A stretch of DNA of 5,082 nt, from assembly GCA_031257075.1 (NCBI GenBank), contig JAIRPM010000167.1:1-5082 (forward strand), read 5' to 3'. The notes beneath the pieces are model-generated. The model was given only the letters and a program-made list of their open reading frames with translations. It had not been told where the DNA came from and ran no database searches. The translations under genes and the position numbers were made by a program. This DNA is from Spirochaetaceae bacterium. GTDB taxonomy: Bacteria > Spirochaetota > Spirochaetia > Treponematales > Breznakiellaceae. How positions within the stretch are numbered: the stretch's first letter is position 1; the number at the start of each line of letters is the position of its first letter. Positions 1-5,082 of the stretch are shown here, one piece after another.

Positions 1-930
1 TTCCGCGCCAAGCACTTCGGCGAGATTCTGTACGCCAAAATCAAGAGCGAATACGAAGCGGTCGTTGACAAGTGTCAGGTAAAGGTCTATCTCGGCTTCC
101 CCGGTTCACCCGAATACAAAAAACTTGAGGAACTGAAGGTTGATGTCAACAAGGTTTACGAAAAACGCGATGAGCGGCTCAAGAGCCTTACTGACGAGAG
201 TGTGGAAGTGTTTTACAACTGCATCCTTTGCCAGTCCTTCTCCCCGCAGCACGTCTGCATCGTTACACCGGAACGGCTTGGGCTGTGCGGCGCGGTATCG
301 TGGCTGGACGCGAAGGCGACCAACGAACTCGACCCGAACGGCCCCTGCCAGCAGGTTACCAAGAAGCGCGTTGTAGACGAACGGCTTGGCATTTGGGAAG
401 ACGTAAACGAGGTTGTACAGCGCGACTCGCACGGCGCTCTCCAGCAGGTTACACTCTACTCCATCCTGAAAGACCCGATGACCTCCTGCGGTTGTTTCGA
501 GTGCATCTGCGGTCTTGAATACGGCTCCAACGGCGTAGTTATCGTCAACCGCGAACACACCGGCAAGACGCCTGTAGGCATGTCCTTCTCAGAACTCGCG
601 GCCAATACCGGCGGCGGTGTCCAGAACCCGATGTTCATGGGTCATGGCAAACAGTTCATTTCGTCCAAAAAATTCATGAAAGCGGAAGGCGGCCCGGCGC
701 GTATCGTCTGGATGCCCAAAGCGCTCAAAGAATTTGTCGGCGCAAAACTGAATGCCACCGCCAAGGAACTGTACGGCATCGACAATTATACCGATATGAT
801 TGCCGATGAAACGGTCTGCGAAGAAGATACCGGTAAACTGGTAGAATTCCTCACATCCAAAGGCCATCCCACCCAAAACCCGGAGAAATACCAACTCCAG
901 TCCTGGGATGAACTGCTGGCGGCGCTGTAG
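1..930 (+). CDS. acsB: Acetyl-CoA synthase beta subunit (CODH/ACS complex), 5'-truncated
   Basis: This is the catalytic subunit that joins CO, a methyl group from the corrinoid protein, and CoA into acetyl-CoA, a cytoplasmic step of the Wood-Ljungdahl pathway. The frame is open from base 1, so the start lies outside the window; 309 residues remain of a family usually around 730. Numbering from the first visible codon, the cysteines are C74, C77, C86 and C96 (FYNCILCQSF, then HVC, then GLCG) and C163-G164-C165 (SCGCFEC). Their spacing matches the A-cluster ligands of the Moorella enzyme (506, 509, 518, 528, 595, 597) with a constant offset of 432, and F80 falls on its Phe512. The first four place the Fe4S4 cluster and proximal nickel; the CGC motif holds the distal nickel. 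The A-cluster domain therefore looks intact and functional. The missing N-terminal part would hold the CODH-contacting domain. The gene ends with TAG and a terminator follows. Identification is firm; the archaeal homologue CdhC is shorter and less likely here. Confidence 0.97.
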   Translation, partial: FRAKHFGEILYAKIKSEYEAVVDKCQVKVYLGFPGSPEYKKLEELKVDVNKVYEKRDERLKSLTDESVEVFYNCILCQSFSPQHVCIVTPERLGLCGAVSWLDAKATNELDPNGPCQQVTKKRVVDERLGIWEDVNEVVQRDSHGALQQVTLYSILKDPMTSCGCFECICGLEYGSNGVVIVNREHTGKTPVGMSFSELAANTGGGVQNPMFMGHGKQFISSKKFMKAEGGPARIVWMPKALKEFVGAKLNATAKELYGIDNYTDMIADETVCEEDTGKLVEFLTSKGHPTQNPEKYQLQSWDELLAAL

Positions 931-948
931 TATTCAGCGGCGCTGTAG
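919..948 (+). repeat. 12-bp direct repeat duplicating the acsB stop region
   Basis: The 12 bases GCGGCGCTGTAG occur at 919-930, where they encode the last residues and stop of acsB, and again at 937-948. The offset is 18 bases, so the second copy is in the same frame and would encode Ala-Ala-Leu-stop again after Tyr-Ser. The likely origin is a small tandem duplication. The second TAG acts as an in-frame backup stop. Confidence 0.8.
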
Positions 949-980
949 GTAAACGCAGCCTAACGCTAGTGGACAAGTTC

Positions 981-1021
981 AAAAACCCGCCAGGCATAAG
1001 ACGCGAGGCGGGTTTTTTTTT
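981..1021 (+). terminator. Intrinsic terminator after acsB
   Basis: A GC-rich stem, CCCGCC (986-991) with GGCGGG (1007-1012), is flanked by five A before and nine T after (1013-1021), so the A/T tracts can extend the stem. The loop is about 15 bases. It lies about 50 bases past the acsB stop and should end the acs transcript before the phosphoesterase gene. The A-run at 981-985 would also give a short U-tail on the other strand, but no minus-strand gene needs it here. Confidence 0.9.
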
Positions 1022-1028
1022 ATGGGCT

Positions 1029-1056
1029 TTTACCTTTTGCTGGAATTCGCTACACT
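1029..1056 (+). promoter_or_regulatory. Weak candidate sigma70-type promoter for yfcE
   Basis: TTTACC (1029-1034) and TACACT (1051-1056) each match four of six bases of the -35 and -10 consensus, with a 16-base spacer. The terminator just upstream implies that the next gene needs its own promoter within this short gap. Transcription from here would leave a leader of under 20 bases. Chance matches of this quality are common, so this is only a candidate. Confidence 0.22.
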
Positions 1057-1078
1057 TAACAGAACTCTCTCTTAAGCA

Positions 1079-1630
1079 ATGAAATATATAATCGTTTCTG
1101 ATATACACGGTTCCGGCTGGGCAGCGGCGCAAATTACGGAAATTATGAAAGCCGAAAAGCCTGATTTCCTTTTGCTGCTTGGCGATATTCTCTACCATGG
1201 CCCGCGCAACCCTCTTCCCGGCGGGCATGACCCGCTCAAAGTAGCCGCTGTTTTGAATATTTACAAAAACAATATTATCGCGGTACGTGGAAATTGCGAT
1301 GCCGAAGTTGACCAATTACTTTTGGATTTCCCATGTATGGCTGATTATGCCGTACTTGCGGACGGGCAGTACAGTTTTTTCCTAACGCACGGCCACCTTT
1401 TCCCCGGGCTAAAACCGCCGTTTTCACTCAAGCCGGGCAGCGTTTTTCTTTCCGGGCATACACATATTAAGATGCTTAAAGAAGACAAAGATTTGATTTA
1501 CTGCAATCCCGGTTCAACATCCCTTCCAAAGGGCTGCGACTCTATTCCAAGTTATGCGCAGTACCAAAACGGCCTCCTCAGCCTGCGCCGGCTTGACAAC
1601 AGCGCCATCCTTTCCGAATTGCAGCTTTAG
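1079..1630 (+). CDS. yfcE: YfcE-family metallophosphoesterase (phosphodiesterase)
   Basis: This is a soluble, metal-dependent phosphodiesterase of the calcineurin-like YfcE/MJ0936 group; E. coli YfcE hydrolyses artificial phosphodiesters and its natural substrate is unclear. The protein has 183 residues, essentially the same length as E. coli YfcE, so it is complete. The metal-site motifs appear in order: D8-x-H10 (SDIHG), G35-D36 followed by HGPRN (40-44), G71-N72-C73-D74 leading into EVDQ, H104-G-H106, and G126-H127-T128-H129, then NPGS. The HGPRN, GNCD.EVDQ and THGHLF signatures favour YfcE over general Icc-type phosphoesterases. The ATG at 1079 is fixed by an in-frame TAA at 1073-1075 and by the nearness of the DxH motif to the N terminus. 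No convincing Shine-Dalgarno precedes it. The gene is isolated between the acsB terminator and a hairpin-rich region, so it is probably monocistronic and unrelated in function to acsB. Confidence 0.93.
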   Translation: MKYIIVSDIHGSGWAAAQITEIMKAEKPDFLLLLGDILYHGPRNPLPGGHDPLKVAAVLNIYKNNIIAVRGNCDAEVDQLLLDFPCMADYAVLADGQYSFFLTHGHLFPGLKPPFSLKPGSVFLSGHTHIKMLKEDKDLIYCNPGSTSLPKGCDSIPSYAQYQNGLLSLRRLDNSAILSELQL

Positions 1631-1677
1631 GCAACACTGAGTACACCATTCTTTAATCGTTACCGAATGGCGTTGCC
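1630..1677 (+). repeat. Imperfect hairpin immediately after yfcE
   Basis: GGCAAC (1630-1635) pairs with GTTGCC (1672-1677), and CCATTC (1646-1651) pairs with GAATGG (1665-1670). A 10-base bulge lies on the left arm and the loop is 13 bases. The left arm starts on the last base of the yfcE stop codon. The bases after it are CTCTTTATTT rather than a clean T-run, so it may protect the mRNA 3' end or assist termination rather than be a full terminator. It is the first of three hairpins in this gap. Confidence 0.6.
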
Positions 1678-1680
1678 CTC

Positions 1681-1768
1681 TTTATTTATTCATTTCATTG
1701 ATGCCTTAGGGAAACGCTGATTAACTCGATGCTAATCAGCGTTTCCCTTTTTATTTGCTCATTTCATT
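1681..1768 (+). repeat. Repeated AT-rich spacer between hairpins
   Basis: The 19-base segments at 1681-1699 and 1750-1768 agree at 17 positions, sharing TTTATTT, then two variable bases (AT or GC), then TCATTTCATT. Each directly follows a hairpin, with a period of 69 bases. This suggests that a hairpin-plus-spacer unit was duplicated and its palindromic part then diverged or was replaced. Confidence 0.7.
1708..1752 (+). terminator. Strong intrinsic terminator for yfcE
   Basis: A perfect 16-bp stem joins 1708-1723 (AGGGAAACGCTGATTA) and 1733-1748, with a 9-base loop and five T at 1748-1752. There is no comparable T-run on the minus-strand side, so the direction is plus, ending transcription from yfcE about 80 bases after its stop. 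The stem is unusually long and perfect for a terminator, and its right arm can also pair with 1771-1785. Confidence 0.8.
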
Positions 1769-1774
1769 ACGCAA

Positions 1775-1825
1775 ATAAAGGGAAAGAAAGCACTGAAAAA
1801 TGCTCGTTTGCATTTTTCAGTGCTT
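1775..1825 (-). terminator. Intrinsic terminator for the gltX / ATP-grasp / HAD operon
   Basis: A perfect 16-bp stem joins 1788-1803 and 1810-1825 with a 6-base loop. Read on the minus strand, it begins 13 bases after the HAD stop codon and is followed by a pyrimidine-rich, T-rich tail (TTCTTTCCCTTTATTT). This places it as the operon's terminator. The tail is interrupted by C, so it may be less efficient than a pure T-run. On the plus strand the downstream bases are TTCCCTAAG, which argues against plus-strand use. Confidence 0.72.
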
Positions 1826-1838
1826 CCCTAAGAAATCT

Positions 1839-2654
1839 TTAACAAAAATACTGATTAATTACCGCCGCCACACCCGCTTGTGTATTATATCCGGCACAAT
1901 ATGCCGCCGCAGCTTTTACTTCCGGCAGAGCATTTTCCATCGCATAAGAATTGCCTGCCCAGCGAAGCATAGCAATATCGTTATCACTGTCACCAAAAGC
2001 AAGTATTTCTTCCCGCTTAATCCCGGCTTTTGCGCAGAAAGAAGCAAGCGCGGCGCCTTTTGTAACACCGGGCGCGTTCAATTCAATATTTTTTCCATAA
2101 TATGATGAACTTATTTCCCATAATGTTATGGCACGGGCACGGGCAAGAAAATTGTCTTTATTAGATTCCGGTACATTAAATATTTCAATTTTTTCAACAG
2201 CGCGGCCGGCAATACCTTCATGTAAAGTATCTACGGTATGTATTTGTGAAAGAAGCAGAGACGCAAAACTGTCAATGCCGATGGCTTTGCGGAATTCCTC
2301 CGCGTAACGTTTTTCCATCAATTCTTCACGGCCGCAAAAAACAGAATGAATATAATTGAACGATGCGGCAAGCGCAAGCATTTGTTCCGCAGTCTCATAG
2401 AGTATCTCATTCAAAATTATATTTGCGCCAGAAGCGGTATCAAACACTGCCGCGCCATTTGATATTATCATGTAATCACATTCAATTTGCCGCAGCACAT
2501 GCGTACAAATTGAATGTGTACGCCCGGTGGCAATAACGATACGCGCTCCTGCCGCGCGCGCTTTCGCAAGCGCGGCAATATTGGCAGGTGGGACCGTAAC
2601 ATGATCATCATCAAGCAGTGTGCCGTCTAAATCACAAACAATAAGTTTTATCAT
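1839..2654 (-). CDS. Cof-type HAD-superfamily hydrolase (class IIB phosphatase)
   Basis: This is a cytoplasmic magnesium-dependent phosphatase of the Cof/YidA group, which typically acts on sugar phosphates, flavin mononucleotide or pyridoxal phosphate; the sequence does not reveal the actual substrate. The 271 residues match the normal family length. Motif I is D8-L-D10-G-T (nucleophile and acid/base), motif II is A-T43-G-R, and motif III is K199 in GVTKG. Motif IV is GDSDND at 221-226, which binds the metal. Residues between about 85 and 190 form the C2-type cap that sets specificity. The ATG at 2654 is supported by a Shine-Dalgarno 8 bases upstream and by the closeness of motif I. It is the last gene of the minus-strand operon, 12 bases after the ATP-grasp gene, and a hairpin terminator follows 13 bases past its TAA. 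It may dephosphorylate something made or used by the neighbouring ligase, but that is only inferred from position. Confidence 0.92.
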   Translation of the reverse strand: MIKLIVCDLDGTLLDDDHVTVPPANIAALAKARAAGARIVIATGRTHSICTHVLRQIECDYMIISNGAAVFDTASGANIILNEILYETAEQMLALAASFNYIHSVFCGREELMEKRYAEEFRKAIGIDSFASLLLSQIHTVDTLHEGIAGRAVEKIEIFNVPESNKDNFLARARAITLWEISSSYYGKNIELNAPGVTKGAALASFCAKAGIKREEILAFGDSDNDIAMLRWAGNSYAMENALPEVKAAAAYCAGYNTQAGVAAVINQYFC

Positions 2655-2662
2655 ATCCCCCT

Positions 2663-2669
2663 CTCCTTA
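2663..2669 (-). promoter_or_regulatory. Shine-Dalgarno of the HAD gene overlapping the upstream stop codon
   Basis: On the minus strand the bases TAAGGAG combine the ATP-grasp TAA stop (2669-2667) with a good Shine-Dalgarno, AAGGAG, 8 bases before the HAD ATG. A ribosome terminating on the upstream gene sits on the ribosome binding site of the next, which favours translational coupling. Confidence 0.75.
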
Positions 2670-4250
2670 GTGGTTCCCTGTATATTTTTCCACATAATAT
2701 GCCGCGCCCTGATAACCGCCCCGCACCAAAGCCTGCCAGAACTCCCGGCCTAAATGCGCCTGTTCTCCTGTTTTTGCGACAGGAAGCGGCAGTTTAGTGA
2801 CAACCCGCGCCGCCGCGACGCTCTCATCCGCCGTACGGCCATGCCAGTCCGCAATGCCGGATTCCTGCAATCCGGCAAACGGATGTACCGTAACAAGAGC
2901 CGCGTCACATTTGGCAGGAATACAAGAATGAGGCAGCAAGTCAAGTTCAGCACGAAGAGCCGGCGTAAGCGTAAAAGCATCCGGAGGATATGTATCATTT
3001 TTTGTGTTATATAAAAATTCTTCTGTACGCTGATTGGGGCATTGCAGGGAAATCAATACGGCACGGACCGCATTTTCCGCCGCGCTTGCCGCCGTGTCCC
3101 ACTCAGCAGCGGAACTGATAACATTGCCGCATTTTGTTACATTGTTTACTGGAAATTCAACATTATCTTTTTGAGAAATACGAAAAAAAATATTTTTTAT
3201 ATACGCGCTTTTTTGCGCTTCCTCTATGCCGTATATTGCATGTACTGTACCCGGTATAGAAATAAAAGCCCGTTCCGCGCTGACGTTATTGCATTTAACA
3301 GCCAGCGCCGCTTCAATTTCTGTTATCGGCCTGCCCAGCGCGGCAAGAATTGCGGCCTTTGTTAATTCCGCGCCGCTTGCATAGGGATATGTCCAGCCTG
3401 ACATATAACCGCCTGACAACCGCGAAGCAATTTCACCTATCATAGGGCCGCGCGCGGTTAATTTCATATCGCCTTTTGCACAGCCTGATTGTATGCCCAA
3501 TGCATGTATTCCTTTTTTGAATACGGCAAGCAGAGCCGTAATATCAGGTTCCGCTATACGCGCCGGCAGCGTATGCCCCATTTCGATAAAATAGGGCGGG
3601 AAAAAAATATGCCTGTCAGCGATCCCTGTGATATATATTTTATTTTGATACACAACCGAATCGATAGAATATTCCGGGCCGTCCATATATTCTTCAATAA
3701 TGGCCGCTCCTGAACGTGAAAACGCGAGAGCGTCTTCTACCGCCGGACGCAATTCCGCCGAAGAGCAAACTTTACGGCAGCCGCGCGCGCCCATATTATC
3801 AACAGGCTTTACCACTACCGGAAAATCGAAATGCGGCTGAAGTTTTTCGCCGTTTGTTACCCGGATAAAACGCGGCGATGGAACGCCATGCGTGTCAAAA
3901 ACCGCCCTCATTCGCGCCTTGTCGGTAGTGTTTAGCGCTGTTTCGTAGGTATTGCCCGGCAGCCCCAATGCTTCGGTAATGTAGGCAACCGTGGCGGAAA
4001 AATCGGTGCCGGCTGTGAATACAGCGGAAAGGCCGCCCGGCTCATCACGCAGACGCATAGCAAGGTGCAAAAGCGATTCTTTGTCTTTGAGGTCTATCGG
4101 GAAAAATCGCGCCGCAAGACCGGCAAAAGGCGCGTTGGTGTTGCCATCCGCCGCTATGGTTTCCAACCCCAATGCGTTCGCCGCCCGCAACGCCGGTTCC
4201 TGCATTTGCGCCGCGCCTAATATCAAAATACGTTCTTGTAATTTTATCAT
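2667..4250 (-). CDS. ATP-grasp superfamily ligase with unassigned C-terminal region
   Basis: This is a predicted ATP-dependent carboxylate-amine or carboxylate-thiol ligase of unknown substrate, probably cytoplasmic, with 527 residues. From the ATG at 4250: residues 8-60 form a Rossmann-like pre-ATP-grasp domain (ILILGAAQMQEPALRAA). VVVKP (145-149) with a glycine-containing loop to about 157 is the nucleotide-binding segment. EEYMDGPEYSID (186-197) is the typical strand and hinge. KGDMKL (259-264) and GPMIGEIASRLSGG (268-281) carry the probable metal ligand E273 and phosphate contact R277. Residues about 310-375 probably complete the fold. The remaining 125 or so residues match nothing I recognise. 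The fold resembles PurK, PurT and CarB-type subunits, but the length and tail fit none of them. An in-frame TTG at 4256 is possible, but the ATG has better spacing from GGGGGTG at 4266-4260. It starts 6 bases after gltX and ends 12 bases before the HAD gene. The fold is certain; the function is unknown. Confidence 0.88.
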   Translation of the reverse strand: MIKLQERILILGAAQMQEPALRAANALGLETIAADGNTNAPFAGLAARFFPIDLKDKESLLHLAMRLRDEPGGLSAVFTAGTDFSATVAYITEALGLPGNTYETALNTTDKARMRAVFDTHGVPSPRFIRVTNGEKLQPHFDFPVVVKPVDNMGARGCRKVCSSAELRPAVEDALAFSRSGAAIIEEYMDGPEYSIDSVVYQNKIYITGIADRHIFFPPYFIEMGHTLPARIAEPDITALLAVFKKGIHALGIQSGCAKGDMKLTARGPMIGEIASRLSGGYMSGWTYPYASGAELTKAAILAALGRPITEIEAALAVKCNNVSAERAFISIPGTVHAIYGIEEAQKSAYIKNIFFRISQKDNVEFPVNNVTKCGNVISSAAEWDTAASAAENAVRAVLISLQCPNQRTEEFLYNTKNDTYPPDAFTLTPALRAELDLLPHSCIPAKCDAALVTVHPFAGLQESGIADWHGRTADESVAAARVVTKLPLPVAKTGEQAHLGREFWQALVRGGYQGAAYYVEKYTGNH

Positions 4251-4256
4251 TGCCAA

Positions 4257-5082
4257 TTACACCCCCGCAGCCGTTTCAGATAACACCGCCAGCGCCCTGT
4301 CCACACGCGCAAGACATTTTTCCGCTTTCAAAAGCCGTATCGAGGCAAAAAGAGGCGGGCTTATGCGGCTGCCGGTAATAGCAACCCGCAGCGGCATGAG
4401 CAAATCGCCGATTTTTACATTTTCCTCAGCGGCTTTTCCTTTGGCGAGTTCTTCCGCCGCCGCATCCGCCAAACCGGCCATTTGCGGAACCAGAGCGCGC
4501 CCTATGCCAAGAAGGTTTCGCGCCGCCGCCACCGTCGATTTTTTGGGGATAAATTCTTCAGGCAGAGGAACAGGCGGTTCGGCAAAAAGGTAACCAAGTT
4601 TTGCGGGGATATCGCGCAGCAGCACGGCGCGTTCGGCAACAAGCGTCATAGCCTGCACAAAGAGTTCATACTGACCCGCATCCGGCTGTGCCGCCGCTCC
4701 ACCGGTGCCGAAAAGGCCGGCCTCAACCGCAAAAGGAACGGCAAGCGCGGCAAGTTCTTCGGGCGGCTTTGCCTTGATATACTGCGCGTTAAACCATTCC
4801 AGTTTTTTATAATCAAAAACAGCCGGCGCTTTATTCAATTTTTGCAAACTGAAGTGAGCAGCCAATTCGTCCAGCGTGTAAATATCCTGCCCTTCTTTAT
4901 ACGAGGCCCCAAGGAGCGCTACATAATTAATGAGCGCATCCGCAAGATAGCCGGCTTTGCGGAATTCGTTTACACTGGTAGCGCCATGCCGTTTAGAAAG
5001 TTTTTTACCGTCCTGCCCCATCACCATTGGAAGATGGCAGAATAACGGCGGTTTCCAGCCAAAAGCATGATACAAAAGAATG
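4257..5082 (-). CDS. gltX: Glutamyl-tRNA synthetase, C-terminal part (start outside window)
   Basis: This class I aminoacyl-tRNA synthetase charges tRNA with glutamate in the cytoplasm. The frame is open to the right edge, giving 274 visible residues; about 215-225 N-terminal residues, including the HIGH motif, are missing. The visible part begins ILLYHAFGW, which precedes the KMSKS-equivalent loop typical of GltX. That loop is KLSKR (encoded at 5003-4989) followed by HGA, and it stabilises the adenylation transition state. After it come the stem-contact fold (EFRKAGYLADALINYVALLG) and the all-helical anticodon-binding domain. The end has the family's LLMPLRVAITG and a late ISPPLFASIRLL segment. 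The TAA at 4259-4257 is followed 6 bases later by the ATP-grasp ATG, so the two genes are likely cotranscribed. GltX rather than GlnS is supported by KLSKRHGA and the helical C terminus. A non-discriminating version charging both Glu and Gln tRNAs cannot be excluded from this part. Confidence 0.95.
   Translation of the reverse strand, partial: ILLYHAFGWKPPLFCHLPMVMGQDGKKLSKRHGATSVNEFRKAGYLADALINYVALLGASYKEGQDIYTLDELAAHFSLQKLNKAPAVFDYKKLEWFNAQYIKAKPPEELAALAVPFAVEAGLFGTGGAAAQPDAGQYELFVQAMTLVAERAVLLRDIPAKLGYLFAEPPVPLPEEFIPKKSTVAAARNLLGIGRALVPQMAGLADAAAEELAKGKAAEENVKIGDLLMPLRVAITGSRISPPLFASIRLLKAEKCLARVDRALAVLSETAAGV
4260..4266 (-). promoter_or_regulatory. Possible ribosome binding site for the ATP-grasp gene
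   Basis: GGGGGTG on the minus strand lies in the last codons of gltX, 9 bases before the ATG at 4250 and only 3 before the alternative TTG at 4256. The spacing favours the ATG start. Its match to the anti-Shine-Dalgarno is only moderate. Confidence 0.35.

Noticed and set aside
106..558. 150-residue open frame on the minus strand inside acsB
   Set aside because: It lies fully opposite a clearly identified gene, its product resembles no family I know, and it is explained as an antisense shadow.
928..948. TAG at the acsB end as a pyrrolysine codon with continuation to the second TAG
   Set aside because: Read-through would add only six residues, including the pyrrolysine, and a terminator follows soon after. 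The A-cluster domain is already complete, so an ordinary stop is the simpler reading.
851..1315. 154-residue minus-strand open frame spanning the acsB end, the terminator and the start of yfcE
   Set aside because: It runs through a strong terminator hairpin and antisense to two conserved genes, with no recognisable motif.
1681..1785. CRISPR-like array from the repeated segments
   Set aside because: There are only two spacer-like copies, the interposed sequence is palindromic, and no cas gene is present.
1800..2105. 101-residue plus-strand open frame overlapping the hairpin region and the HAD gene end
   Set aside because: It would start inside the loop side of a perfect hairpin and lies antisense to the conserved motif IV region of the HAD gene.
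4251..4256. TTG at 4256 as start of the ATP-grasp gene
   Set aside because: It leaves only 3 bases to the purine-rich site. The ATG at 4250 has normal spacing and still keeps the full nucleotide-binding N terminus.
3991..4593. 200-residue plus-strand open frame across the gltX/ATP-grasp junction
   Set aside because: It is rich in Ala, Ser and Arg with no motif, and is antisense to two conserved genes whose frames are intact.
4482..5045. 187-residue plus-strand open frame opposite gltX
   Set aside because: Its composition is that of the complement of a GC-rich gene, very rich in Arg, Lys and Phe; gltX on the other strand is unmistakable.

Overview
The window looks like chromosomal DNA of an anaerobic bacterium that uses the Wood-Ljungdahl (reductive acetyl-CoA) pathway. 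The basis is the C-terminal part of acetyl-CoA synthase (AcsB), with every A-cluster cysteine in place. Base composition is intermediate and genes are closely packed. I cannot name the species. An acetogen is the natural reading; termite-gut acetogenic Treponema or a Firmicutes acetogen are guesses only.

Layout: (1) 1-930, plus strand, is the 3' part of acsB, followed by a strong intrinsic terminator (981-1021), so acsB is the last gene of its transcript. (2) 1079-1630, plus strand, is a complete YfcE-type metallophosphoesterase gene that stands alone. (3) 1631-1838 is a convergent intergenic region filled with three hairpins and repeated AT-rich spacers; two of the hairpins look like terminators, one for each strand. 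(4) 1839-5082, minus strand, is a compact gene string read right to left: the 3' part of gltX (glutamyl-tRNA synthetase), an uncharacterised two-part ATP-grasp ligase, and a Cof-type HAD hydrolase. Gaps of 6 and 12 bases suggest one operon, and the HAD Shine-Dalgarno overlaps the ATP-grasp stop codon.

How the genes relate: acsB belongs to carbon fixation and energy metabolism. YfcE is a housekeeping-type phosphodiesterase with no evident link to it. In the minus-strand operon the ATP-grasp protein is the real unknown: its catalytic core is recognisable, its substrate is not, and it carries a C-terminal segment of about 125 residues that I cannot assign. I see no CRISPR array, tRNA, rRNA, transposase or phage gene. 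The most unusual non-coding feature is the hairpin cluster at 1630-1832, whose arms can pair in more than one way.
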